This document shows, one piece after another, positions 13,152-19,378 of a stretch of DNA of 35,978 bases. The DNA comes from a virus: IMG/VR virus record IMGVR_UViG_3300019886_000016, positions 1-35,978 of that record, one strand, 5' to 3'. Numbering within the stretch: position 1 is the first letter of the stretch; the number at the start of each line of letters is the position of its first letter. The notes under the pieces were generated by a model. That model had not been told where the DNA came from and did not search any database. It saw only the letters and a program-made list of their open reading frames with translations. Both the position numbers and the translations under genes were made by a program.

Positions 13152-14227
13152 GTTTTAGACTCCTTATATTGTTTTTCTAGCATTATTAATTGATCTACAA
13201 ATGATTGTGGGTTGATATTTAAGAATATTTCCTTTCGTATCCCTCGTATGATGCAAGTGACATATTTCTTTTCAATTAACCAATCCATTTCAGGGTATCG
13301 ATCTTTAAAACCGTCCATAAATTCAACGTTTTCCCGAGAAAAATCAGAATCAACAGGAGTATCATTCTTAAGAAAGCTGTTCATGAGAGCACCAACACTT
13401 TTGGTGCCATCTTTCTTTGGTTTTGCTTTTACAGCTGCTTTGTGAACGTCTTTTAAACGTTTAAATGAATAGTTTTTAGCCCAAAAGCAGAGTGTAGATT
13501 CAGCACTGTCAATCTTTTGAGAAGTTAACCATTGGTAAATTATCAATTGTTCATCTTTGAGTTTAAATCTATGCGAAGCATCAACACCGTCGTTTCCATT
13601 TTTTGAAAAAGGCAACGTCTGGACATTGTCTTCTAAAACACTGTCTTTAGTGTAAGATCTTGTAAGATCTTGTTGACCGTCCCAGACTTTTTGTTTAAAA
13701 CTATTTCTTTGCGTCCCAGACATATGATTATCTTCATTATCAATTGTTGTTTCAGTACTATCTTCAGGTTGTTTTTCATCATTTTCTGAGCGTCCCACTT
13801 GCGAAGTGGTTGAGCGTCCCACCAGCGTCCCACTTTTTTGTTTTAGCGTTTCATCTGTTTGTTTTATAAGTTTGTAAGTATCTGGGTGTGTGATAGATAT
13901 AAGTGTTTTTGAGCGTCCCACAACCCCTAAAATTTCCACCTTTAAAAACCCTTTTTCAACAAAATCTTTTACAAATCTTTCACAAGCAGATCTACTTAAT
14001 TGATCCTCTAAAACTTTGACTGTTTCATTAAAATCTTCAGTTAATTTTGAATAAGTCCAAACATATTGACCATATGTTAAATTTATTCCTTGGTATGAAT
14101 GAAGTTCAACTGCAACACATCTAGAAACTAAAAATAGAAATAAAGCCCGCCTTTTTAGAGATAGTGCAAGCCATAAAGGATCTTCTTCTAAAGAAATAGG
14201 AATAGCGCGATAAGGGATTTTAGACAT
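13148..14227 (-). CDS. Replication initiator-like protein (winged helix, lambda O-like role)
   Basis: The 359-aa protein (start MSKIPYRAIPIS, after GAGGTGCT) has an N-terminal winged-helix region (LWLALSLKRRALFLFLVSRC, then SKLTEDFNETVKVLEDQL and ERFVKDFVEKGFLKVEIL), a low-complexity linker at about 125-215, and a C-terminal domain containing LIIYQWLTSQKI and FKDRYPEMDWLIEKKYV. N-terminal DNA binding, disordered middle and C-terminal partner binding is the plan of phage initiators. The linker DNA holds the repeats annotated at 13678-13920. No helicase or polymerase gene was found, so host enzymes are probably recruited. Confidence 0.65.
   Translation of the reverse strand: MSKIPYRAIPISLEEDPLWLALSLKRRALFLFLVSRCVAVELHSYQGINLTYGQYVWTYSKLTEDFNETVKVLEDQLSRSACERFVKDFVEKGFLKVEILGVVGRSKTLISITHPDTYKLIKQTDETLKQKSGTLVGRSTTSQVGRSENDEKQPEDSTETTIDNEDNHMSGTQRNSFKQKVWDGQQDLTRSYTKDSVLEDNVQTLPFSKNGNDGVDASHRFKLKDEQLIIYQWLTSQKIDSAESTLCFWAKNYSFKRLKDVHKAAVKAKPKKDGTKSVGALMNSFLKNDTPVDSDFSRENVEFMDGFKDRYPEMDWLIEKKYVTCIIRGIRKEIFLNINPQSFVDQLIMLEKQYKESKT
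13651..13670. repeat. Perfect 10-bp tandem repeat
   Basis: TGTAAGATCT occurs twice in succession, directly before the first TGGGACG repeat inside the initiator gene. It may be part of the same origin region. Confidence 0.5.
13678..13920 (-). repeat. Six TGGGACG direct repeats (iteron-like) inside the initiator gene
   Basis: TGGGACG, usually GTGGGACGCTC, lies in the same orientation at 13678, 13712, 13791, 13815, 13826 and 13914 (left ends). The copies are read as VGRS, SGTL/SGTQ and WDG, that is in three reading frames, so the DNA rather than the protein is conserved. Lambda places its origin iterons inside gene O in this way; a replication origin is inferred. Confidence 0.7.
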
Positions 14228-14390
14228 AGCACCTCGCAAAAATATTGAAATTAATTGCGCTGACTGCTACTATGGAATTAATCACAAGTCCATGATAGCT
14301 TTCAGCTTTAAATCGCTGCCTTGACTCCCCAGTCGAGGCAGCACCGCAGTTTATAACATACGTTTCCCATTCAAAGCCATCATTTTTCAC
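14220..14390 (-). CDS. Possible 56-aa GTG-start protein
   Basis: The frame starts at a GTG overlapping the upstream gene's end and reads VKNDGFEWETYVINCGAAST to IFARCYV. No good Shine-Dalgarno is seen, and the frame contains a strong inverted repeat (14315-14342). It may be a real coupled gene, or a non-coding structured leader of the initiator gene. Confidence 0.3.
   Translation of the reverse strand: MKNDGFEWETYVINCGAASTGESRQRFKAESYHGLVINSIVAVSAINFNIFARCYV
14315..14342. repeat. Strong inverted repeat upstream of the initiator gene
   Basis: GCTGCCTTGACT-CCCC-AGTCGAGGCAGC: twelve pairs (one G·U) around a 4-nt loop, the strongest hairpin I noticed. No T run follows, so it is not a normal terminator. 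A structured origin element or a regulator of the initiator mRNA is possible. Confidence 0.6.
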
Positions 14391-14682
14391 ACCAGCAAAA
14401 CTTATTAATTTCCTCGTCAAAACAGCATTTTGAGAAGTTTGGAAGTATCTCAAGTTTGTCATTTTCGATCTCAGTTGAAACAAGATATCCCTTTGATTCA
14501 AGGAAGATAAGAGGCTGGCTAATTGCTGCATCAGGCGCATATTTTTCATCGTAGGTTAATTGTTTGCAGTATCTATGGTAAGCGCAAGCTAAGTTGATCA
14601 AAGCTATGCAAGGGTAGCCATATTGAGCGATCGTTAGCGAGCATGTATCGCATAGCAATGAGGGGTTAGTAGTCTTTTTCAT
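14380..14682 (-). CDS. Cysteine-rich hypothetical protein
   Basis: The 100-aa protein has LLCDTC near the start and CCFDEEINKFCWCEK at the end, with a Cys/His-containing middle (YGYPCIALINLACAYHRYC). This could bind zinc or iron-sulfur. It starts inside the end of the preceding gene (17-nt overlap) and lies just upstream of the initiator, suggesting an early replication or control role. Confidence 0.6.
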   Translation of the reverse strand: MKKTTNPSLLCDTCSLTIAQYGYPCIALINLACAYHRYCKQLTYDEKYAPDAAISQPLIFLESKGYLVSTEIENDKLEILPNFSKCCFDEEINKFCWCEK

Positions 14683-14947
14683 TGCTACCGTAAATGTAGA
14701 CTAAGAAGCTGTCAGCTGGAGCATTTTCAACGCATAAGAAGCCGAACATATCCAAAGTGGTAATAGCATTTCGGAAGACAGTAGGAGTAACCTGTAACTT
14801 TTTACGGACATTTTCTTTTTTGATTGAAAAGAAACCGTTTTCGTTTTGCTCTTTCCAGAGATAAAGATAGATTAAAGCCTCTTTAGGAGCAGCTTTAATG
14901 ACTTTTATAAATAAATTATAAGGAGGGAAATTTTGATAATCGTTCAT
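14666..14947 (-). CDS. Winged-helix-like hypothetical protein
   Basis: The 93-aa protein (start MNDYQNFPPYNLFIKVIKAA) resembles small phage winged-helix proteins: PKEALIYLYLWKEQ, FFSIKKENVRKKLQVTPTVF, NAITTLDMFGFLCVE. It is the first gene of the replication operon and has GAGAAAA before the ATG, within an inverted repeat (14950-14980). A DNA-binding regulator or initiator helper is likely. Confidence 0.6.
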   Translation of the reverse strand: MNDYQNFPPYNLFIKVIKAAPKEALIYLYLWKEQNENGFFSIKKENVRKKLQVTPTVFRNAITTLDMFGFLCVENAPADSFLVYIYGSNEKDY

Positions 14948-14949
14948 TT

Positions 14950-14980
14950 TTCTCAATATTTAATTGCTTTTTATTGAGAA
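14950..14980. promoter_or_regulatory. 9-bp inverted repeat at the head of the replication operon
   Basis: TTCTCAATA (14950-14958) and TATTGAGAA (14972-14980) are perfect arms 13 nt apart. It covers the ribosome-binding area of the first gene, so it could be an operator or an mRNA hairpin controlling translation. Confidence 0.5.
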
Positions 14981-15226
14981 AAAAGATAGATTCAGCGCGA
15001 AAATATTCTATTTTTTCAATAAGTGTAAAATTTGTTGTTAAATAATATGTTTTTTCTGGCCTTTTTCTGGCCTTAATACATAATTTCTATTTCTGGGGGC
15101 AGGTGATTGGCGTCGTTTGCCCCAGTTTCATAATATTTTCAAAATATTTTAGCAAGATAGATTTCATAAAATTTCTTATTTAATATAAATCTCCATAATG
15201 TCATGTTGCTGTTGATGAGGTGAAAC
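14981..15226. promoter_or_regulatory. Non-coding early control region
   Basis: I see no gene here. It contains a tandem repeat of TTTTTCTGGCC (about 15051-15074), an inverted repeat CTGGGG/CCCCAG (15093-15098 and 15120-15125; GCA/TGC extends it with a one-base bulge), and very AT-rich sequence with TAATAT elements before the plus-strand gene at 15227. It separates divergent early transcripts and probably carries operators. Confidence 0.5.
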
Positions 15227-15358
15227 ATGAAAAAAGTATGGCAAGAGATAATTGAGGGTATGCAACGGGATCCTGAATTTCGTGTTTTGATCTTTACTGT
15301 TTCGATGTTAGTTGTCTTTTTGATCTATACTACTTTCTTTGTTTTCTTTAATATCTAA
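15227..15358 (+). CDS. 43-aa single-pass membrane peptide
   Basis: It reads MKKVWQEIIEGMQRDPEFRV followed by a long hydrophobic segment (LIFTVSMLVVFLIYTTFFVF). A strong GAGGTGAAAC site precedes the ATG. The last 51 nt overlap, antisense, the end of the HTH regulator gene. An inner-membrane peptide, perhaps for exclusion, holin control or lysis; function unknown. Confidence 0.6.
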   Translation: MKKVWQEIIEGMQRDPEFRVLIFTVSMLVVFLIYTTFFVFFNI

Positions 15359-15538
15359 CCAGTCGTAAACCGTTACCAAACCTTTTGTTTTCTTTTCTAT
15401 TTCGACAGCTGTTTTAAGGTGAGGGATTCGTCCTTTTTTTAAGATTTGGTGTAATGTTGTTGTACTACATCCTATCTTTTTAGCAAAAACATGATGTTTT
15501 ATACCTCTGAAATCCAAATACTCACATAGTTTATTCAT
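15308..15538 (-). CDS. Cro/C1-like HTH regulator
   Basis: The 76-aa protein starts MNKLCEYLDFRGIKHHVFAK and contains an XRE-type helix-turn-helix, FAKKIGCSTTTLHQILKKGR, then a short helix set ending in an acidic tail. The size fits a Cro-like repressor. Directly upstream lies a palindrome TTCCG-AATA-CGGAA (15581-15594), a probable operator. It would control the divergent early operons. Confidence 0.8.
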   Translation of the reverse strand: MNKLCEYLDFRGIKHHVFAKKIGCSTTTLHQILKKGRIPHLKTAVEIEKKTKGLVTVYDWLDIKENKESSIDQKDN

Positions 15539-15569
15539 GCTCTACCTATTTTTATTTTATTTCTTTTCC

Positions 15570-15600
15570 TTGCTTTTTATTTCCGAATACGGAATAATAT
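15570..15600 (+). promoter_or_regulatory. Early promoter with palindromic operator
   Basis: TTGCTT (15570-15575) and AATAAT/TAATAT (15593-15600) flank the perfect palindrome TTCCGAATACGGAA (15581-15594). A repressor bound there would block the plus-strand early operon and probably also its own gene. Element matching only. Confidence 0.5.
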
Positions 15601-15642
15601 GTAGCATAAGAGAAATTCCTCTTTAAACGCAAGGAAATAGAA

Positions 15643-15825
15643 ATGAACGCCATGTCATAAGTTATAAGATTACTAGAAGAAGCAACAAAGATACTTGATC
15701 AACAAGCAAATGATCCCAAAAATTATAATTCAATTTATGTCAATGATTTTGAGTTAAAGAGTTGGGAAATATTCACAATAAAAAATGATTTGAAATACAT
15801 TTCAACAAGATATGGGGTAGTATAA
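15643..15825 (+). pseudogene. Small early gene broken by an in-frame TAA at codon 6
   Basis: An excellent AAGGAAATAG site precedes an ATG reading MNAMS, then TAA, then an open frame in phase: VIRLLEEATKILDQQANDPK … IKNDLKYISTRYGVV, stop at 15823-15825. The stop overlaps the next ATG (TAATG), as for intact neighbours. It looks like a recent nonsense mutation or a gene using a weak internal start. Confidence 0.5.
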
Positions 15826-15944
15826 TGGATTATGAACATGAAAATTTAGATATTTGTTCTCAAGATTATGAATCAGAATATCAAGCAGATGATCTTAATG
15901 AATGCCCATATTGTACCAATGGGTGCAGTGATTGTTTACTATAA
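15825..15944 (+). CDS. 39-aa acidic cysteine-cluster protein
   Basis: It reads MDYEHENLDICSQDYESEYQ and ends CPYCTNGCSDCLL, a CxxCxxxCxxC cluster suited to zinc or iron-sulfur binding. The first 25 residues are acidic. Start coupled to the previous frame by TAATG. Confidence 0.5.
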   Translation: MDYEHENLDICSQDYESEYQADDLNECPYCTNGCSDCLL

Positions 15945-15967
15945 GAAATAACCAAACGAGGAATATC

Positions 15968-16024
15968 ATGGACTTAGAATTTTTTACATTGATGACAACT
16001 TTATTAGACGAAAGACAGTGTTAG
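15968..16024 (+). CDS. Possible 18-aa peptide
   Basis: CGAGGAATATC precedes ATG: MDLEFFTLMTTLLDERQC, then TAG. Good start region, very short; it could be a leader peptide. The frame continues 17 codons past the TAG. Confidence 0.35.
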   Translation: MDLEFFTLMTTLLDERQC

Positions 16025-16049
16025 AGTCACTGCCTTTCAGGAGGATGCC

Positions 16050-16088
16050 ATGAAAAAACGACGACGAAATTTTAAACAAGAACCTTAA
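16050..16088 (+). CDS. Possible 12-aa basic peptide
   Basis: One of the best Shine-Dalgarno sites in the window, CAGGAGGATGCC, precedes ATG: MKKRRRNFKQEP, stop. Strong initiation on so short a frame suggests a leader peptide acting upstream of recT, or a remnant. Confidence 0.35.
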   Translation: MKKRRRNFKQEP

Positions 16089-16132
16089 CAACGCCAATAT
16101 TGAAAAAATAGAAATATATATCAAGGAAAATT

Positions 16133-16978
16133 ATGACAATTACAGAAAATTTACCACAAATGCAAAATAATAGTTTAATTCCTTCTCAAGAAGAGTTTCA
16201 AATGCTTCAAGTTATTGCGAGAAATGCACAAGATAGCGGACTTTATTCTAGCGTAGGCAATCAACAAGCTAAAATATTCATGGTACTACTTGCAGCTCGT
16301 GAACTTGGTGTATCCCCTATGTTAGCCCTTAACGGAGGGATTTGGAATATCCAAGGAAAGATTGAAATATCAGCCAGATTAATGAATGGTCTTATCCGAC
16401 GTGCAGGACATAGTATTAAGATTGTTGTTTCTAATGATACTCATTGTACCTTATTAGGGACTCGTAAAGATGGTGATAGTTTTGAGACATCCTTTACCAT
16501 GGATGATGCAATAAAAGCTGGCTTGGCAGGAGGAAATGTTTGGAAGAAGTATCCCGCAGACATGCTTTATAACCGCTGTATGTCAAGGCTTGCTCGTCGT
16601 CTATTTTCAGATGTAATCGGAAATAGTTATGTTGAGGGAGAACTGAGAGAAGCTAAAGACATTGAAAAACTAGAAGCATCTGATTTTGAAGAGATCAAAC
16701 ACAATCCAGAAACTTTAAAGACTTTTACTCTTAATATACATAATTCACAAAAAGATGATACAAATGTGAATCAAGATCTAATTTCATTTGATCAATTAAC
16801 TGAAATTATGAAAGGTATGGCAAAAATGCCTGAAGATGTTAAAGAAAACTATAAGAAATATATGAAAACTACCTGGAATGTTACGGAATATGAATATCTT
16901 CCAGCATCAGCATTTGATCCGACTATGAAAGCCATTGAACGCGTATTAAAGACAAGGGAAAGCAATGAAAAAAATTGA
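16133..16978 (+). CDS. recT: RecT-family single-strand annealing recombinase
   Basis: The 281-aa protein has RecT-like elements: FMVLLAARELGVSPMLALNG, then GGIWNIQGKIEISARLMNGL, and VWKKYPADMLYNRCMSRLARRLFSDV. These proteins coat ssDNA made by an exonuclease and anneal it to a homologous strand. The gene is followed by a YqaJ-type exonuclease, the standard pairing. AAGGAAAATT lies before the ATG. The C-terminal 70 residues are variable and acidic. Confidence 0.85.
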   Translation: MTITENLPQMQNNSLIPSQEEFQMLQVIARNAQDSGLYSSVGNQQAKIFMVLLAARELGVSPMLALNGGIWNIQGKIEISARLMNGLIRRAGHSIKIVVSNDTHCTLLGTRKDGDSFETSFTMDDAIKAGLAGGNVWKKYPADMLYNRCMSRLARRLFSDVIGNSYVEGELREAKDIEKLEASDFEEIKHNPETLKTFTLNIHNSQKDDTNVNQDLISFDQLTEIMKGMAKMPEDVKENYKKYMKTTWNVTEYEYLPASAFDPTMKAIERVLKTRESNEKN

Positions 16979-17120
16979 TGTGGCAACAAGAATTTATAAT
17001 CTATCGTTAGAAATAAAGCATTTAGTAGAAAAATACAATATTTATAAACCATCTGTAATAGAAGATTTTCAATATATGATTGAATGTGAATTTGAAGAAA
17101 CTGAATATGAGGTCGACTAA
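16965..17120 (+). CDS. 51-aa protein between recT and the exonuclease
   Basis: It reads MKKIDVATRIYNLSLEIKHL and ends in an acidic tail ECEFEETEYEVD. The start overlaps the recT end by 14 nt with AAGGGAAAG upstream; the stop overlaps the exonuclease start (TAATG). A helical acidic protein placed inside a recombination module may modulate either enzyme; no family recognised. Confidence 0.6.
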   Translation: MKKIDVATRIYNLSLEIKHLVEKYNIYKPSVIEDFQYMIECEFEETEYEVD

Positions 17121-17728
17121 TGCCAATAGTTAACGGATTCGAGCAAGGAAGTGAAGAATGGAAAAATTGGCGTATGGGCAAGATTACTGCTACAGATATG
17201 CCAATTATATTAGGTAGCAATCCTTTTAAAAAAATTCATGAGCTATGGGAGGAAAAGCTATCACTCAGATCACCTCCAGAATTGAACTCTTCTATGACGC
17301 GTGGACAAGAATTAGAGCCTGAAGCTAGGCAACTAGCCTGCTTTAAAATTGGCATAGAATTTAAACCTTGTATTTATGAGCATGATGCACATTCATGGAT
17401 GGCTGCGTCTCTTGATGGTATGACAGAATTAGGAAGCTCTATCCTTGAGATAAAATGCCCTAAGGAACGCACTCATGTTGAAGCTATCGACGGCATTATA
17501 CCTCCTTACTATCTAGACCAAATGCAGCATCAATTATGTTGTACAGGTGCTGATATTTGCTATTATTTCAGTTACCGTCCTGAATATGAAAAACAACCCT
17601 ACGTGATTTTAGAAATATTTCCTAACGAAGAAAAGTTTGAAGAAATTATTCGAAAAGGAAAAGATTTTTATTTAAAGATGTGTACAATGAGTCCACCTGA
17701 AGAATGGAAATTTAAGGAAAGATTATGA
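17120..17728 (+). CDS. YqaJ-type (lambda exonuclease-like) 5'-3' exonuclease
   Basis: The 202-aa protein has the PD-(D/E)XK motifs of the family: WRMGKITATD (about 17-26), MTRGQELEPEAR (59-70), SLDG with Asp 99, ILEIKCP with Glu 110 and Lys 112, and QMQHQL (134-139). It degrades the 5' strand at double-strand ends and supplies ssDNA to RecT. It is translationally coupled to the 51-aa gene, and its stop overlaps the lipoprotein start. Confidence 0.9.
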   Translation: MPIVNGFEQGSEEWKNWRMGKITATDMPIILGSNPFKKIHELWEEKLSLRSPPELNSSMTRGQELEPEARQLACFKIGIEFKPCIYEHDAHSWMAASLDGMTELGSSILEIKCPKERTHVEAIDGIIPPYYLDQMQHQLCCTGADICYYFSYRPEYEKQPYVILEIFPNEEKFEEIIRKGKDFYLKMCTMSPPEEWKFKERL

Positions 17729-17892
17729 AAATTAAATTAATAAATCTATTAGCAATGTTGCTCCTCACTAGCTGCACGGTAAGTATCAACCAAATCCATA
17801 CTCAAGGTCACGCAATGGACACTCTTGATGAGACTCAGTCGGCTCAACCAACAGTGACACCAACGATAAATATTCCTGTATCTGCTGTTTAG
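17725..17892 (+). CDS. Small lipoprotein (outer-spanin-like candidate)
   Basis: The 55-aa protein has a signal peptide MKIKLINLLAMLLLTSC with a lipobox LTSC, so the mature form would be about 39 residues attached by Cys 17. The mature part is rich in Thr, Gln and Pro (SAQPTVTPTINIPVSAV). Size and design resemble Rz1-type o-spanins, but no inner-membrane spanin partner is seen nearby. ATGA overlap with the exonuclease gene; ends in TAG; its 3' two-thirds overlap a minus-strand gene. Confidence 0.6.
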   Translation: MKIKLINLLAMLLLTSCTVSINQIHTQGHAMDTLDETQSAQPTVTPTINIPVSAV

Positions 17893-18052
17893 GAATTCCT
17901 TCGTTTTTAAGAGCAGGCTCAAGATTCTTTCTCAAGATTTTACGAGCCTTCTTTTTACCGAAATTATCAGCTAAGATCATAGCAAACTCTCGCAATGAAA
18001 TGCTACCATTGGAAAAAGCTTTTTGAATTTCATTAAAGTTAAACTTTTTCAT
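17786..18052 (-). CDS. 88-aa helical hypothetical protein
   Basis: It starts MKKFNFNEIQKAFSNGSISL and contains FGKKKARKILRKNLEPALKN; it is helical and basic with a Cys-containing acidic end. AAGG lies upstream of the ATG. It overlaps the lipoprotein gene antisense by 107 nt, so one of the two should be tested. Confidence 0.6.
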   Translation of the reverse strand: MKKFNFNEIQKAFSNGSISLREFAMILADNFGKKKARKILRKNLEPALKNEGIPKQQIQEYLSLVSLLVEPTESHQECPLRDLEYGFG

Positions 18053-18054
18053 AA

Positions 18055-18108
18055 TTAACCTTGCATTTCATCCATTTTAAATTGAATATTACCTTGTTTT
18101 TTATCCAT
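18055..18108 (-). CDS. Possible 17-aa peptide
   Basis: It reads MDKKQGNIQFKMDEMQG. The start overlaps the upstream gene's end and the stop is 2 nt before the next start. Only spacing supports it. Confidence 0.25.
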   Translation of the reverse strand: MDKKQGNIQFKMDEMQG

Positions 18109-18283
18109 TTTTTTTATTGTTTAATAAAACACCTTTTTCTATTTCCCAGAAATTATCACATTCATTTTCTTTATATGGAGGATTTGTAAAATAACTTTGC
18201 ATCATTCCTGGAATAGCTTTATATCGATAGCATTTTTCTTTTTTGGGGCATTCTAGGCCGTGGCACATAGTAATATCAGGCAT
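18101..18283 (-). CDS. 60-aa cysteine-rich phage protein
   Basis: It reads MPDITMCHGLECPKKEKCYR, then YKAIPGMMQSYFTNPPYKEN and ECDNFW. The CxxxxCPxKxxCYRY…QSYF…C.NFW pattern belongs to a small conserved phage protein group of unknown function, probably a zinc-stabilised fold. An AGAGAG site lies upstream. Confidence 0.7.
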   Translation of the reverse strand: MPDITMCHGLECPKKEKCYRYKAIPGMMQSYFTNPPYKENECDNFWEIEKGVLLNNKKNG

Positions 18284-18363
18284 AAATTAACTCTCTTATA
18301 AAATAAAAAACCCATATCGTTTTATCAATATAGATCAATCTAAACAATGAATGTAAAGCTGTT

Positions 18364-18564
18364 TTACATGCCAACTTTTCTGCCTATTGTTGGATTGTTT
18401 TGTATTCTTATCTCAGGATTCGACCAAGTCCAACATTCTCCTGTATCATCTTGAAATACCACCCACATGATATGATGCTCAATTCCTTCGTCTATCAAGA
18501 AATGAGCGAAACCTTTACCTTTCGGAGTAATTACAGGGATTACGGGCGAAAGCTAGAGAATCAT
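18364..18564 (-). pseudogene. Conserved small phage gene with an in-frame TAG at codon 4
   Basis: The frame reads MIL-TAG-LSPVIPVITPKGKGFAHFLI, then DEGIEHHIMWVVFQDDTGEC, WTWSNPEIRIQNN and ends GRKVGM. The ITPKGKGxAHFLIDxGxEH…WVVFxDxTGECW…NPEIR pattern is a small conserved phage protein of unknown function. The ATG overlaps the upstream stop (TAATG) with AAGGA before it, exactly like intact neighbours. The body shows no other defect, so the amber is recent, suppressed or read through. Confidence 0.6.
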
Positions 18565-18746
18565 TAATCCTTCGGTGCTGTGGACTTATGAGCTTCCAAT
18601 ACTTCGATCACTGAATCAATTGCAGCGTCTCTTGCGCTCTCATCTTGGATATCTTTAGCAAAGTGTACCATAAGGTTTTGAACCCATCCCATGACTGACA
18701 TAAAAGACCCCATGCCTGATAGACTGCTTAGTAATTTATCTAACAT
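18564..18746 (-). CDS. 60-aa hypothetical protein
   Basis: The start is put at MLDKLLSSLSGMGSFMSVMG because AAAGGA lies upstream. Residues 10-28 are moderately hydrophobic (MGSFMSVMGWVQNLMVHFA), followed by an acidic/alanine helix (DESARDAAIDSVIEVLEAHK). It could be a peripheral membrane protein, but a holin call is not justified. Confidence 0.6.
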   Translation of the reverse strand: MLDKLLSSLSGMGSFMSVMGWVQNLMVHFAKDIQDESARDAAIDSVIEVLEAHKSTAPKD

Positions 18747-18747
18747 G

Positions 18748-18909
18748 TTATTTTCCTTTTTTCTTTGAAATACCAGCTTCACTCAGAGAAATAGCTAAAG
18801 CTTGAGATCTGCTTTTAACTAATGGTCCTTTCTTTGAACCGCTGTGAAGTTTATTTTTTTCAAATTCTCTCATAACTTTGCTAATTTTTTTCTGTTTTTT
18901 GTCTTTCAT
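18748..18909 (-). CDS. DUF6496-family small protein
   Basis: The 53-aa protein is MKDKKQKKISKVMREFEKNK, LHSGSKKGPLVKSRSQALAI then SLSEAG. The KxSKVMxEF…LHSGSK.GP.VKSR.QA.AI.LSEA pattern is a widespread small phage/bacterial family of unknown function. The start follows AGAGGATT and overlaps the end of the endonuclease VII gene by 29 nt. Confidence 0.8.
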   Translation of the reverse strand: MKDKKQKKISKVMREFEKNKLHSGSKKGPLVKSRSQALAISLSEAGISKKKGK

Positions 18910-19378
18910 AATCCTCTAAATATTTTATTGTATTTTTCAATATTTCAGTAGAATCCTTGGACATTCCTAAAATTGTATTGCATCTCGAACAAATCCATCC
19001 TCGAAATTCATTAGTGAGGTGATCATGATCCCAAACAATACCTTTTATAGTAGGTAATTTTCCGCATATTTCACATTTTTCAGGTCTTGGTCTAGTCGCA
19101 GAATTTTCTCTTTTTTCTTTAAGTTTTATTTTTGCTAAATCCCTACAATATTTTCTTCTATAATCTGTTTTTCCATATTGTCTAGCTCTTTCTAAAACTT
19201 TTTCTCTATTATAATAATAATATACTTTATTTTTTTTGTTATAACATTCCTTACAACCAGGTCGTATACCTTCTTTATTCTGCGATTGCTTTGGAAACAT
19301 TTCTATTGAAAATTCTTTTTTGCAATCAATACATATTTTCTTACCATCTTTTATAGGATATAGCGGAGTCCAGGGCAT
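18881..19378 (-). CDS. Recombination endonuclease VII-like protein
   Basis: The 165-aa protein has a zinc site (CIDCKKEFSIEMFPK…CKECY, about 16-47) and an endonuclease VII/HNH domain: CEICGKLPTIKG, WDHDH (116-120), FRGWICSRCNTILGM, ILKNTIKYLEDY. T4 gp49 resolves branched DNA before packaging; smaller relatives like this may act as homing or nicking enzymes. An AGAGGAAG site precedes the ATG. It ends in TAG. Confidence 0.85.
   Translation of the reverse strand: MPWTPLYPIKDGKKICIDCKKEFSIEMFPKQSQNKEGIRPGCKECYNKKNKVYYYYNREKVLERARQYGKTDYRRKYCRDLAKIKLKEKRENSATRPRPEKCEICGKLPTIKGIVWDHDHLTNEFRGWICSRCNTILGMSKDSTEILKNTIKYLEDYERQKTEKN

Noticed and set aside
14391-14549. Upstream part of the 14220-14549 frame
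   Set aside because: It overlaps the cysteine-rich 100-aa gene in another frame and has no start signal; only the region after 14390 could be coding.
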